Shown here: piece after piece, positions 1 to 9,437 of the stretch
How positions within the stretch are numbered: position 1 is the first letter of the stretch
Layout of the letters: every line of letters begins with the position of its first letter
Origin: Ammoniphilus resinae
GTDB taxonomy: Bacteria > Bacillota > Bacilli > Aneurinibacillales > RAOX-1
Assembly: GCF_017873965.1 (NCBI RefSeq)
Contig: NZ_JAGGKT010000007.1
Span: forward strand, 1 to 64,000
DNA length: 64,000 nt
Direction: 5' to 3'
Made by a program: the position numbers and the translations under genes
Notes under the pieces: generated by a model
Told to the model about the DNA's origin: nothing
The model's input: the letters and a program-made list of their open reading frames with translations, nothing else
Database searches by the model: none

Positions 1-122
1 TTTTGGTTTTGCTGGGTTTTTAAACTATCTCAGTCATTTCCAAATTCAACCTACGTAAAACATTGTGGTAGTCGGTTTCGTTCATTGTAACTATTGGCTT
101 TGCAGGCTTGAAAAGTGGCATC

Positions 123-258
123 TTAGCGGAAAAAGTTTCCGTTATCAATTGCAAAACTGGCTTCAAACAGTATTATAGACCCCTTTAACGGAAAAAAATT
201 CCGCTATTCCCCTTTTTAACAAGTGATTTCTAGGGATAGCGGAAAATTCTTCCGTTAA
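123..258. repeat. Quadruple-palindrome element, copy A (partly decayed)
   Basis: Three 23-bp imperfect palindromes built on a TAACGGAA/TTCCGCTA core lie at 123-145, 185-207 and 236-258, with centres 62 and 51 bp apart. The spacing matches palindromes 2-4 of the copies at 9.4, 29.2 and 51.1 kb. A fourth, decayed palindrome may lie near 70-94. The copy starts about 40 bp past the stop of the small minus-strand gene at 300-461. The rest of bases 1-299 shows no supported gene. Confidence 0.75.
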
Positions 259-299
259 AAGGGAAGGACCCACAACACCATAGTAGCAAGCCCCAAAAA

Positions 300-461
300 C
301 TATTCTTCCATTTTCCGCGGACGCATCTCCCGTCCCATGTCCATCTCTTTGCGGAGAGTGATAAACCAATTTCTCCACGCTGGTGACATGTCCTGCAAAT
401 GGGCGGGAAGGTGCTTCATGATTTCCTCTTGTTCCTTCTTTGACAACTTCTCTCTCGGCAT
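300..461 (-). CDS. Small charged protein, 53 aa, unknown function
   Basis: I do not recognise a named family. The frame begins with ATG at 461, ten bases beyond the TAG of the SNF2 helicase gene, with an AGGTG-like site in the gap, so translation is probably coupled to the helicase. The product begins MPREKLSKKEQEE, is highly charged, contains a central W-R-N-W-F segment and ends with a basic tail. It has no membrane segment or signal peptide. Its tight spacing behind the SWIM and SNF2 genes suggests a third member of that operon. It could be a chance frame, but spacing and composition favour a real gene. Confidence 0.6.
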   Translation of the reverse strand: MPREKLSKKEQEEIMKHLPAHLQDMSPAWRNWFITLRKEMDMGREMRPRKMEE

Positions 462-470
462 AGAAAACAC

Positions 471-3400
471 CTAACTTTCAATCCATTCTTTGCGCAGCGT
501 AAAAATGTCCTTCAGCTCGTCCGTCGACATTTCGGAAATCCATTGTTCCCCGGCACCAACAATCATTTCGCTTAACCCCAATTTACGTTCCAGCATCTCA
601 TCGATGCGTTCCTCCAAGGTCCCCAACGTAATAAACTTGTGCACGTGGACATGACGGGTTTGGCCGATTCGATAGGCACGATCTGTCGCCTGATTTTCGA
701 TGGCAGGATTCCACCACCGATCAAAGTGGAAGACATGGTTAGCCCCAGTCAGATTGAGTCCGGTTCCCCCAGCTTTTAGCGAGAGAATAAATATGGCATG
801 CTGTTCTTCAGGCGGAAGCGTATCATCCTGAAAACGGGCAATCATCTCATCCCGTTTGTTCTTGGTCACCCTACCATGAAGGAAAAGCACGGGTTCCTGT
901 CGATGATCCTCGATCACTTTTTGCAGCAGACGGCCCGTTTGAGCAAATTGTGTGAAAATCAGACACTTCTCACCCTCATTGCGAAGATCCTCAATCATTT
1001 CCAACAAGCGTTCAATCTTTTGGGAGCGGAACACACTCACCTGACTCAAGGGAATAGTGGCCACAGGTGCCGACCCCATGTCACCTTCCGTGCCCCCCTG
1101 ACTCGAAGGAATAGTGGCCACAGGTGCCGACCCCATGTCACCTTCCGTGCCCCCCTGACTCAAGGGAATAGTGGCCACAGGTGCCGACCCCATGTCACCT
1201 TCCGTGCCCCCCTGATCCGAAGGAATAGTGGCCACAGATCCCGGCCCTATGTCATCTTCCGAATCCTCCTGACCCGAAGGAATAGCGTCCATAGGATCCG
1301 CCTCCATGTCACCCTCCACATCCTCCTGACTAGAAGGTATATCGACCACAGGACCTTGACCAACACCATGATCCAGCGCCCTGTCCCCCAACCGCGCTAT
1401 CTCCTCCTTCAAATACAAAGACGGGTGATTGCACAGCTGCTTGAGCCTTGTCAATGCAGCAAAGATTAAGCCCCGCCGTTCCATTGGGGTTACGGTTTCC
1501 AAACGGGCAAACAGATCCTGGATGTACATCTCATAGAGCGAGGCCTGCTCCACGGTGAGGGAGACGAATTCCTTCGACTCATTTTTCTCCGGGAGGTCCA
1601 GTTGAATCGCGGGATCTGTCTTCAACCGTCGGAGCAGGAAGGGGCGGACGAGCTGTTGCACCCTTTGAATGACCACGGGGTCACTCGTTTTTTCTATGGT
1701 CGTAACAAATTGCTCAGAAAACTGACGCAAACTTCCCAAGTAACCCGGATTGATAAACTCAAAAATCGACCACATCTCCGTCAACCGATTTTCCATCGGG
1801 GTTCCGGTCATCGCGATCCGATGGCGGCCTTTCAAACGGCGGATGGCAGCGGATTGCTTGGTGTAGGCATTTTTAATGTTTTGCGCTTCATCTAGACAGA
1901 TAGAGTCCCAACTCACAGTAGTCAGTTCCTGTTCATCCAAATGGCTTAAGGCATAGGAGGTTAACACTATATCCGCCCCGCTGACCGCCTTCGCAAATTC
2001 ATCCCCTTTGATCCGCTTGGAGCCATAGTGCAGATAAACCTTCAAAGATGGGGCGAAGCGCTCCAATTCTTTCTGCCAATTTCCAAGCACAGAGGTGGGG
2101 CAGATGAGAAGCGAGGGTGAACCCGGCTGCTCCTTTTCCACCACATCAAGCAAATAGGTAATGAACTGGATCGTTTTCCCGAGGCCCATATCATCAGCAA
2201 GGCAGCTGCCAAGTCCCAAACGTCGAAGGAACAACAACCAGGAAACCCCCTGCAACTGATAAGGGCGTAGTGTGGCCTGAAGTTCTTTTGAAGGTTCAAA
2301 AGGAGGCATCGTACTTCTTTGACCGAGCTGTTCCATAACCTTGGACAAATGGGGTCCCCAATCAATTCCCATTCCCCATTCTGCAGAGGAGGGATCTCGG
2401 GTCAGCTGGGTTTCCAACAGTTCCTGAAAAGAAAGTCCATCTTGCTTCTGTGCCCTTTTCACCAGTTGTTGAATTTTTTCCATCAGCGAAAGGTCAAGCT
2501 GAACCCATTTTCCCTGGATGTTGACCAACGATTTTCGCTGCTTCAGCATTTTCAAAAATTCCTCTTCGCTAACGTCCATGTCTCCAATCGCGACTTGCCA
2601 GTCGAATTGGATAATTTGATTCAGTCCGAAAAGGGGGGCAGCAGCCGAACCCACAGAGGAAGCGACCCGCGCCGTAAGCTTAGGTTGAAGTTTCTTGAGA
2701 TCTTTCCACCATTCCGGGAGAAATACTTTAATCCCCGCTTCAATTAAACGAGGTCCTAACTCGAGCAAAAACTCCCAGGCCTGCTCGTCATCCAATGTCA
2801 TCCCTTTGGGTCCTTCCGAAAAAGGGAGGTGTTGAGTGAGCGCTTGAATTCCCTCTTGCATTCGTTCCATATGTTCAGCCCACAGTTTGGGATAAGAAGG
2901 ACGCAATGGCTTACCGTCTCCCGTCACGGGATAAATCCGCTCTTCTTTTTCTCGATCTTGAAGAACAGGGCGTAAGATCCAATCCCCATCCTTCTTCGGT
3001 TCCTTCAATTGCAGCCCCAAATGGAAAGGACAATGATCCTCCTTCCAGCCAATCGCGACTAGCCAATCTTCATCCGTTTGTAAATTGGAGATCGGAACAC
3101 TTTGCCGAACTGTAGGATGCTCAACCAGCACCTGTAACCAAGCTTCCTGAATAAAAGGGAGAGTATCCACCCTTCCGGACAGATCCCTCATGACCGCTGC
3201 AAACCAGTCGTCAAGATAGGGAAGGGGTTCCGCTGGAGGATTCGTCAAACACCAGCTCCAACCGCTCTTTTGCTCAGCATCCTCATCAAAATGCAGCCGA
3301 ACAGGGAGGATCCTTCCTTCATAAATTTCATTCCACAACCAAGTAGCAGTTCGGCGCAAAATATGCGCTTCATCACTCCAAGCAATCTCCGCATGTTCTA

Positions 3401-3638
3401 GCGAGACCGGGGCGGAAAGATATTCAAGGGCCAAATAAGGAGGCAACAAGACCCCTTCTTGTCCATCGAGCTGATGCTCTTTAATCAATGCCCCAAAAAA
3501 AGAGGGAGAGTGCCAAGCAAATAGGGTTGACTTGATCGAATAAGGGTAAAAATCCTCATCATCACATTCCGCCCAAATGAAAACGCCCTGCTTTGGCATC
3601 CATTTTGTACGGATGTGTATCGGACTGGTCAAAATCAT
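471..3638 (-). CDS. SNF2-family DEAD/DEAH-like helicase
   Basis: A 1,055-aa SWI2/SNF2 ATPase, a family of double-stranded DNA translocases. The first 400 or so residues match the bacterial SNF2-associated N-terminal region. The ATPase core starts near residue 460 with motif I (DDMGLGKT, about 480), motif II as LDEAQN (about 583) and motif III as MTGTPMENR. The C-terminal lobe contains CLIFTQF, SLKAGGTGLNL and a QATDRAYRIGQ motif. Between the lobes, about residues 764-867, lies a run of 19-residue acidic repeats absent from ordinary family members. The start codon overlaps the stop of the upstream SWIM gene as ATGA, so the two are translationally coupled, the usual pairing for this bacterial family. 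A role in DNA repair or chromosome transactions is inferred from the family. Confidence 0.93.
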   Translation of the reverse strand: MILTSPIHIRTKWMPKQGVFIWAECDDEDFYPYSIKSTLFAWHSPSFFGALIKEHQLDGQEGVLLPPYLALEYLSAPVSLEHAEIAWSDEAHILRRTATWLWNEIYEGRILPVRLHFDEDAEQKSGWSWCLTNPPAEPLPYLDDWFAAVMRDLSGRVDTLPFIQEAWLQVLVEHPTVRQSVPISNLQTDEDWLVAIGWKEDHCPFHLGLQLKEPKKDGDWILRPVLQDREKEERIYPVTGDGKPLRPSYPKLWAEHMERMQEGIQALTQHLPFSEGPKGMTLDDEQAWEFLLELGPRLIEAGIKVFLPEWWKDLKKLQPKLTARVASSVGSAAAPLFGLNQIIQFDWQVAIGDMDVSEEEFLKMLKQRKSLVNIQGKWVQLDLSLMEKIQQLVKRAQKQDGLSFQELLETQLTRDPSSAEWGMGIDWGPHLSKVMEQLGQRSTMPPFEPSKELQATLRPYQLQGVSWLLFLRRLGLGSCLADDMGLGKTIQFITYLLDVVEKEQPGSPSLLICPTSVLGNWQKELERFAPSLKVYLHYGSKRIKGDEFAKAVSGADIVLTSYALSHLDEQELTTVSWDSICLDEAQNIKNAYTKQSAAIRRLKGRHRIAMTGTPMENRLTEMWSIFEFINPGYLGSLRQFSEQFVTTIEKTSDPVVIQRVQQLVRPFLLRRLKTDPAIQLDLPEKNESKEFVSLTVEQASLYEMYIQDLFARLETVTPMERRGLIFAALTRLKQLCNHPSLYLKEEIARLGDRALDHGVGQGPVVDIPSSQEDVEGDMEADPMDAIPSGQEDSEDDIGPGSVATIPSDQGGTEGDMGSAPVATIPLSQGGTEGDMGSAPVATIPSSQGGTEGDMGSAPVATIPLSQVSVFRSQKIERLLEMIEDLRNEGEKCLIFTQFAQTGRLLQKVIEDHRQEPVLFLHGRVTKNKRDEMIARFQDDTLPPEEQHAIFILSLKAGGTGLNLTGANHVFHFDRWWNPAIENQATDRAYRIGQTRHVHVHKFITLGTLEERIDEMLERKLGLSEMIVGAGEQWISEMSTDELKDIFTLRKEWIES
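1041..1345 (-). repeat. In-frame 57-bp minisatellite inside the SNF2 gene
   Basis: Unit boundaries recur exactly every 57 bases at 1041, 1098, 1155, 1212, 1269 and 1326, giving five full units and a partial sixth. Each encodes 19 residues of the type GGTEGDMGSAPVATIPLSQ. The three units nearest the helicase C-terminal lobe are almost identical and the distal ones have diverged, which suggests recent expansion from one end. The period is a multiple of three, so copy changes keep the frame open. Confidence 0.93.
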
Positions 3639-5200
3639 GTGCGGATCTTCCCCCTTTCCAATTCATCCTGAAAGGCACGAAGCCGGCTATATTCATTGGT
3701 AAGAAAGGAAACATACTGCTCCCATTGGCTTTGCATTTTCAGGTGTTTATAATGTGACTTCAATTTTTTCAACAGCTTAACTGCTTGTTTATAAGAAGGA
3801 CGATTTTTAAATTGAATCCATCGCTCCACATCTTGGTGATAGAGTGGCAGCAGCAAGCGTCGGTCGTGATTTTCGACTTCTTTTAATACCTGTCTTGGGA
3901 CTTCAAAAGGGGAAATCCTCTCGGCCAGCAAGAGATCAACCCACGTTTGGTAGGCTTCTAATTCAAAAAGGTAGTCCGAATAAACCCTGAAACTCCCAGG
4001 CAGCATAGAGGCTAAAGCTTTCTTTACTTCCTTCTGAATGGACGGATCCTGCTTAGAACAAGCCACCCAAAAGTTCCCAATAGAAGTCGCCATTTCACGT
4101 TTTTCATATGCTGCATAGGGACGAAGCCAGCGCAGCCATTGAAGTAGCCGCTCCCATTCTTGATAATGTTGGAAAGTGTTTAGATAAGGTAGGACATGGT
4201 CCATTCGTCGGATAAAAGTGACTTGTAAATGTTTCTGTGCGGACTCGTCCTTTTTTTCCATAAAGTCAAGATGGGCAAGTAGGACATGACAGAGATCTTC
4301 CTGCACGTCTGACCATTCGGCCTCCACCAATGCGTTTTCCAGGCGCTTCCTTTCCTGCTGAATCCAAGGCTGACGGTTTAAAGCTTTGGACCACAAAATC
4401 TGATTGATGTGAATCCACTCTCGATAGAAATTCCGTGAGGAAAAGAGAGCGTCAGATAAAAAGGGAGCCAAAGGATCCAAAATCTGGACTTCCACTTTCG
4501 CCATTTCCGAGAGGGAGCCTAATTTGGAAATCTGCTCGTACAACTGATTCAAAAGGCTGTGGATATTATTTGAATTGGGATTATAATAGTAATGGCGATT
4601 TTCAACGCCCGTTTGTTCCAGTTCCTTTACCAAATAAAGGTGAAGATAAAGGGCAAAAAACTTCTTTTTGGTTAGATTCCAGCTTGTTGTGGCATTTTGC
4701 CAGGAGCTGATAAAATGATTGATCTTGTATTCCACGTTATAGGGTTGGAACAGAGCCTGTTTTTTGGCCTCCCGATCGATAAAGCGCAGCCACTCCACAG
4801 GAGAATCGGTTTCCAATGGGGAAAGGTGGGCGGGTTTTTTCTTTTGGGGCCGCGAGACGTTGGTTACAGCCAGTTTTTTATCCTTGTAGGCAGCTAATAG
4901 ATTCCGCGGATGTTCCACGGTTTCATAGATGGTGAAAAAAACAGCAACAATATGCTTGCATATCCCATCATAGGGACAGGTGCAAGTACTATTTAAAAAG
5001 AAATGAGGATCAACAATCACGTTGTAAAGGTCTGTTCCTTCAACCAAGGCGAAGACCTCGTCATCGATGACATCCAAATCTGAAACGGATTGCCTAAAAT
5101 AATAATCAAAACCACGAGATATAATTTTCTCCTCTGTATACATGTCCAGGTGTTCGGCAATAAAAGTTAGGATGTCCCTTGGAATTTGTAAAACAGACAT
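3635..5200 (-). CDS. SWIM zinc-finger domain protein
   Basis: A 521-aa protein with an N-terminal SWIM zinc finger: after a short lead, the ligands appear as C-T-C-P-Y-D-G-I-C-K-H (CxCx4-CxH type). SWIM fingers bind DNA or protein and often accompany SNF2 helicases. The rest is helical, charged and rich in W and L, like the uncharacterised C-terminal region of bacterial SWIM proteins. I chose the ATG at 5200 because GGAGGTG precedes it by five bases; the frame runs open to 5278 but without a ribosome site. The gene overlaps the helicase gene by four bases (ATGA), so the two products probably act together. Confidence 0.88.
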   Translation of the reverse strand: MSVLQIPRDILTFIAEHLDMYTEEKIISRGFDYYFRQSVSDLDVIDDEVFALVEGTDLYNVIVDPHFFLNSTCTCPYDGICKHIVAVFFTIYETVEHPRNLLAAYKDKKLAVTNVSRPQKKKPAHLSPLETDSPVEWLRFIDREAKKQALFQPYNVEYKINHFISSWQNATTSWNLTKKKFFALYLHLYLVKELEQTGVENRHYYYNPNSNNIHSLLNQLYEQISKLGSLSEMAKVEVQILDPLAPFLSDALFSSRNFYREWIHINQILWSKALNRQPWIQQERKRLENALVEAEWSDVQEDLCHVLLAHLDFMEKKDESAQKHLQVTFIRRMDHVLPYLNTFQHYQEWERLLQWLRWLRPYAAYEKREMATSIGNFWVACSKQDPSIQKEVKKALASMLPGSFRVYSDYLFELEAYQTWVDLLLAERISPFEVPRQVLKEVENHDRRLLLPLYHQDVERWIQFKNRPSYKQAVKLLKKLKSHYKHLKMQSQWEQYVSFLTNEYSRLRAFQDELERGKIRT

Positions 5201-5314
5201 ACAGGCACCTCCGTAAACGCCAAACACAACGGATCCCCGAGTGGAAGGCGTGATCATACTTATATTATCATACAACAAGCAGGCTGGTTTGCGAACCCTG
5301 TCGAATTTACCAGC

Positions 5315-5992
5315 CTAACTTAACAATCCATATTTCCGTTTAAATCGCTGCAGAATTCGCAGCCAACTTGGTCCAAACACAGCTAGAAAAAACACATTGG
5401 AACAGGCATGCATCAGGTCGAACAAGGCACTCGATAGGTAGGTGAAAGCAAAAGATGACCAACTAAAGTCTTCCAAAAAACTTAGTACAATAGAGAGATT
5501 CATCACCCATCCAAACAAAAATCCCCAGACAAACCCGAACACCCATTGCCCTCCGCGTTTTTTCATCCACCAGGTATCCTTTAGCAAACCTGCAGTAAAA
5601 CCAACGAGCCCCCAACTCAGCATTTGCCAGGGGGTCCAAGGACCTTGACCCAAAAACAGATTAGACACTAGGGCGGCTGTGGCGCCGATCATGAAGCCTG
5701 TTTCCGCCCCGAAGACGAGGGAGGATAGGATGATGACAAAGGTTGTCGGCTGTACGCTTGGGATCGCAGCAAAAGGGACCCGGCTCACGGCAGCAATCGC
5801 GGCAAGAATGGCAATGAGTACGATCTCTCGACTACTTATTTTCCGTCCCTCAAACCGCAGCAAAAAGGGAACCAGTGACAGAATCACGAACCCCATGCTT
5901 ACAAGAAGAAAATGGTCTTCATATAAAAAGGGGACGAGGCATATAAACAGGATTAGCAGCAAAATCATGAGATAGAGCGTACGGCGCGGCAA
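5315..5992 (-). CDS. ECF transporter S component, probably for cobalamin
   Basis: A 225-aa, very hydrophobic protein with about six membrane segments. It has the layout of an ECF S component (substrate-binding subunit), including a middle segment of the type IAAVSRVPFAAIPSVQPTTF and a following G-rich stretch. The start is TTG at 5992, eight bases after GGAGGTG; the gene overlaps the end of the ATPase gene by 28 bases. It closes the operon that begins with a cobalamin riboswitch, so vitamin B12 or a precursor is the likely substrate, as for CbrT-type S components. The specificity is inferred from context. Confidence 0.82.
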   Translation of the reverse strand: MPRRTLYLMILLLILFICLVPFLYEDHFLLVSMGFVILSLVPFLLRFEGRKISSREIVLIAILAAIAAVSRVPFAAIPSVQPTTFVIILSSLVFGAETGFMIGATAALVSNLFLGQGPWTPWQMLSWGLVGFTAGLLKDTWWMKKRGGQWVFGFVWGFLFGWVMNLSIVLSFLEDFSWSSFAFTYLSSALFDLMHACSNVFFLAVFGPSWLRILQRFKRKYGLLS

Positions 5993-7626
5993 TGCGCAAG
6001 CACCTCCTCACAGGTGATCATGGTGGGCAATACGTTCCGCACGGCACGGCTAACCGCTGTGGTATAGAACACATTGCCTGCAAACATGTCCTGCGGTGTC
6101 CCATGGGAAGCGATCCCCCCGTCAAAGAGAAGGGCGCAGCGGGACGCATACTGGGCAGCAAACTCGACATCATGGGACACGATCACCAGGGTGATCCCTT
6201 GTGCATGCAGTTCCTGAAGTAGGAAAGCCAACTGCTGTTTCGACACCGGATCGAGTCCTTTGGTTGGTTCATCAAGCAACAGCACTTCAGGCTGATTCAG
6301 CAATAGACAGGCAAGCGCTGCTTTTTGCCGTTCTCCGCCGCTGCAGTCGTGAGGGTGACGGTTGAGAACGTTGCTTAATCCTAACTGGCTCGTTATCTCG
6401 TGCACCGCTTTCTTGGGATCCGCTTGTCCACTTTGCTCAGCCGACGCGATCAATTCCTGTTCCACCGTTTCTCGAACAAAGAACAGCATGGGATCCTGTG
6501 GCAAATACCCGATTTTCTGATAGAGCTCCGACTTTTTGAGTTTTTTAATGTTTTGCTTGCCAAAGAGCACTTTCCCTTTTTGTGGGGAGAGGAGTCCGGC
6601 GAGAAGTTTCAGCAGGGTGGATTTTCCAGCCCCATTTCCGCCAAGGATCGCAAGGTGGTCACCCTTGTAGATCTGAAGGGAAAGGTCTTCTAGAATCCAC
6701 GGTGTCTGCCGTGAATATTGATAGAAGGCTTCTTTGATTTCAAGTAAGACTTCCGGGTACTGTTCGTTGGTTCCTTGATTAGGACTCATTGGCTTTAACG
6801 TCTTTTCAGCCCATGCTTTACACTCTTTTACGGTGAGTGGAATCTGTTCCTTCGATGGATCCAATTCCAAATAGAGTCTTGCAATCGAAGGGAGGTAAGT
6901 GATCAGTTCTGGATTTCCTGATTCCCAAACTTGATCAATCACCTCGCGGGGGGACCCTTCACAGTGAATGCGCCCCTGTTTCATAAGGATCACGCGATCT
7001 GCCAAAGGGAACACCTCTTCTAATCGGTGTTCGACGAGCACAATGGTGAGACCAAACTCCTGATTGAGTCGATAGACGATTTGAATCAGTTCCTTGGCCG
7101 CAATCGGATCAAGCTGCGCTGTCGGTTCATCAAGCAGCAGCACCTGTGGTCGCAAAAGCAGCACAGAGGCAAGGTTCAACAGCTGTTTTTGTCCGCCTGA
7201 CAAGGTCTCTGTTTTTGCATGCAGTAAGGGTTCCAAACCAAAAAAATGCACCAATTCCGCCACTCTTCGGCGCATCTCAGCCACCCCGACCCCCATATTT
7301 TCCAGACCCAAGACAAGCTCCTGCAGTACTTCGTCCATCACTATCTGATTTTCCGGATCTTGAAAAACCAGTCCAATGTCTTTGGTTAACTGAGCGGGTG
7401 GATAGTCTTCTAGGGCTTTTCCTTGGTAAAAAATATCTCCGGTTAGTGAGCCGAAGGGGTGAATTTCTTTTTTTAATAATTGTAAAAGGGTGCTTTTTCC
7501 GCATCCGGAAGGACCTGCCAACACGAGAAATTCCCCTTCCTGAATCGATAGAGACAGCTCGGAAAGGGTTTCTTTTGGCTCTTCGGGGTAGGAAAAATAC
7601 AGTTGTTTACATTCGAGAATGGCCAA
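5965..7626 (-). CDS. ECF transporter ATPase, fused A and A' subunits
   Basis: A 553-aa protein carrying two complete ABC ATPase domains in tandem, the energy-coupling pair of an ECF vitamin transporter in one chain. Domain 1 (about 1-240) has Walker A GPSGCGKST, signature LSGGQ and Walker B LLLDEPTAQLD. Domain 2 (about 295-520) has GGNGAGKST, signature CSGGE and LLLDEPTKGLD. A roughly 50-residue linker separates them. In most Bacillales these are two genes (ecfA and ecfA'); the fusion is characteristic of dedicated single-substrate ECF systems. The start ATG follows a GGGAGGGAGGG tract and overlaps the T-component gene by 20 bases. Confidence 0.93.
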   Translation of the reverse strand: MAILECKQLYFSYPEEPKETLSELSLSIQEGEFLVLAGPSGCGKSTLLQLLKKEIHPFGSLTGDIFYQGKALEDYPPAQLTKDIGLVFQDPENQIVMDEVLQELVLGLENMGVGVAEMRRRVAELVHFFGLEPLLHAKTETLSGGQKQLLNLASVLLLRPQVLLLDEPTAQLDPIAAKELIQIVYRLNQEFGLTIVLVEHRLEEVFPLADRVILMKQGRIHCEGSPREVIDQVWESGNPELITYLPSIARLYLELDPSKEQIPLTVKECKAWAEKTLKPMSPNQGTNEQYPEVLLEIKEAFYQYSRQTPWILEDLSLQIYKGDHLAILGGNGAGKSTLLKLLAGLLSPQKGKVLFGKQNIKKLKKSELYQKIGYLPQDPMLFFVRETVEQELIASAEQSGQADPKKAVHEITSQLGLSNVLNRHPHDCSGGERQKAALACLLLNQPEVLLLDEPTKGLDPVSKQQLAFLLQELHAQGITLVIVSHDVEFAAQYASRCALLFDGGIASHGTPQDMFAGNVFYTTAVSRAVRNVLPTMITCEEVLAHCRAVRSIS

Positions 7627-8485
7627 AGCCCTCCCTCCCTTCGATGAAAATGGCCAGCAGTAAGTATAGAAGAAGACTGAAGTAGTATGGAACTTCCGAT
7701 GTTGTGAGCACTATCCCTTCTAATCCGGGGTAAAAGGTTAACTGGCCATGACCCAGGATCCAGCCTCCAATACAGCAAAAAAGGGCGGCGAGCGTCAGCG
7801 TTAAAAATAGATAATCTGCACGTTTGAAACGATAGGGAACATAACTGCTTCGTTGTTCGAAAAGCCCATATCCCCTCGCCTTCATCGAATCCGCTGTTTG
7901 AATCGCCTCCTCGAGAGACATCGTCAAGAGCACCTGCAGCAGCAGCATTCCATCTCGCACCCTTTTCCATAGGGGACCTTCTGTGGGGTCTATTCCTCGC
8001 GTCTTTTGGACACTATGGATTTCGCTTAGGCGACGTTTTAAGAGTGGTACAAATCGTACAGCCATCAGGCAAAGCAGGGCAGTCTTTGGAAACAGCCGAC
8101 AAAAGAGAAGAAGAAATTTCCCCGCGGTGATCACGTGGTTATACGAAATAAAAACGAGTAAAATACACCAAAGCGACAGCATCATCGTGATCCCATACCA
8201 AATCGACTCCAGGGTGATCGGTTGATCAAACAGATAGAAGAGGATGTGCTGCCCCCGGTGCGAAAGAAGCGGGTTGAGGACCAGGATGAATAGTCCGATC
8301 CACAGATAGGATTTTAGGTAGCTGCGGAGGACCGAAGTCTGCCCTTGCATGCAGATGAGCAGCACAATTCCCAGCAGCATGGTGGCTAAATAAATCGGGT
8401 GGAGGAGCAGCATGGATAATAGGAATAGCCCGATAAAATAAAGCCAACTCGTAAACGGATGAAAACCGTGAAGTCCACGCGTCAC
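7607..8485 (-). CDS. ecfT: ECF transporter transmembrane (T) component
   Basis: A 292-aa membrane protein with several hydrophobic helices. Its long cytoplasmic stretch carries the EcfT signature for coupling to the ATPases, visible as KARGYG (the second Ala-Arg-Gly motif) after SMK. The first coupling motif appears as KTRGID. It sits in the membrane and connects the A-A' ATPase to the S component. The ATG overlaps the stop of the upstream lipoprotein gene as ATGA, showing a tight operon. As all neighbours belong to the same B12-controlled unit, this is a dedicated T subunit rather than the shared housekeeping one. Confidence 0.9.
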   Translation of the reverse strand: MTRGLHGFHPFTSWLYFIGLFLLSMLLLHPIYLATMLLGIVLLICMQGQTSVLRSYLKSYLWIGLFILVLNPLLSHRGQHILFYLFDQPITLESIWYGITMMLSLWCILLVFISYNHVITAGKFLLLFCRLFPKTALLCLMAVRFVPLLKRRLSEIHSVQKTRGIDPTEGPLWKRVRDGMLLLQVLLTMSLEEAIQTADSMKARGYGLFEQRSSYVPYRFKRADYLFLTLTLAALFCCIGGWILGHGQLTFYPGLEGIVLTTSEVPYYFSLLLYLLLAIFIEGREGFGHSRM

Positions 8486-9225
8486 TGGCTACTGCCCCTT
8501 TCAAGGTCTTTCCCTAAGTCCAGGGTATAGAGCCACTCGATCCGATCACCCGTTTTTATTTTTGTAGCCCCTGCACTTTTTCCGCCAAAGGTCCCATTCA
8601 CCCGGTACATCCAACCGCTTTTCGGTCCTCTATCAAACTCATAGATATTATTAATTCCTTCGACATAGGCAAAGCTTCCCGATCCGCTAAACTCCATCTG
8701 AATCTTTTTCTCTCTGGTGATTCGCTTCAAAACGTCTAGTACATTCTCCCCATCTTTCAACTCCACTTGAGTTTCTCCAAGAATGACCTGCTGCTGATCT
8801 GCCACGACCGATACAGTCACCGTCTGTACCTGTGGCTCAGGTTGAGTTGTTGGCTGCGGTGTAGGGGCAGGTGCTGGCTGAGATGGAGCTGGTTTTGTGG
8901 CTTCAGGTTGTTCCTTTTTAGGTTGAACGGTTGGTTGAACTGATGGTTGTTCGGGTTGCTTTGTAGGCTGCACCCTGTTCGCCGCTGGCTCTGATTCCTT
9001 GCCGGTCTGTTCGGATGGCTTAGTTGCCTCCTGATCAGAAGGGATTGCGGGTTCTGTAGGAGAAGCCTCGGACGATGGCTTGGTTGGTGGAACCGTCGCT
9101 TCTACTTTGGCTGGCTCAGATGCGATTTTTGGTGGGCTTGTTGTTGGTGAGGTAGGTTGAGTGCTTTCTGTGCCGCACCCAACTAGAAGTATAAGTGTTG
9201 ATAGAATAATATAAAAACGTCCCAT
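8482..9225 (-). CDS. DUF4430 (transcobalamin-like C-terminal domain) lipoprotein
   Basis: A 247-aa lipoprotein: signal MGRFYIILSTLILLVGC with lipobox LVGC, then about 120 residues of low-complexity Pro/Thr/Gln/Glu linker, then one DUF4430 domain at about 150-247 with the typical SGWMYRVNG and a closing GDRIEWLYT. DUF4430 is related to the C-terminal beta domain of eukaryotic transcobalamin and intrinsic factor. I chose the ATG at 9225 because AGGAGG precedes it and it gives a clean lipoprotein signal; the frame is open further upstream without a site. It is probably tethered to the outer membrane face, the long linker spanning the wall, and passes cobalamin to the ECF transporter whose T gene overlaps it. 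Function is inferred from domain and operon. Confidence 0.88.
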   Translation of the reverse strand: MGRFYIILSTLILLVGCGTESTQPTSPTTSPPKIASEPAKVEATVPPTKPSSEASPTEPAIPSDQEATKPSEQTGKESEPAANRVQPTKQPEQPSVQPTVQPKKEQPEATKPAPSQPAPAPTPQPTTQPEPQVQTVTVSVVADQQQVILGETQVELKDGENVLDVLKRITREKKIQMEFSGSGSFAYVEGINNIYEFDRGPKSGWMYRVNGTFGGKSAGATKIKTGDRIEWLYTLDLGKDLERGSSQ

Positions 9226-9437
9226 AAAAAACCTCCTGCAAAAAATAGGCGTAAAATTTTCCTTTAAAAGGTGCGGACCCTCAGATTTATCAAAAATAGG
9301 TGGAGATTTCACCAGTAAACCTTGAAAAGGGGGCATTTTATGCCGTTTTTATCATGATAAGTGGAAATGCTCCCCCTATTTAGCCATTCTTATTGGAGAA
9401 TGAACGAATAGGGGGAAATTTTCCCCTTAAGTATTGG

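Noticed and set aside
163-378. Minus-strand frame of 71 codons
   Set aside because: It overlaps the palindromes and lies in a different frame from the 53-codon gene at 300-461, which has a better start and coupling to the helicase gene.
798-1469. Long plus-strand frame opposite the SNF2 gene
   Set aside because: It is produced by the in-frame 57-bp repeat on the antisense strand and has no ribosome site or family features.
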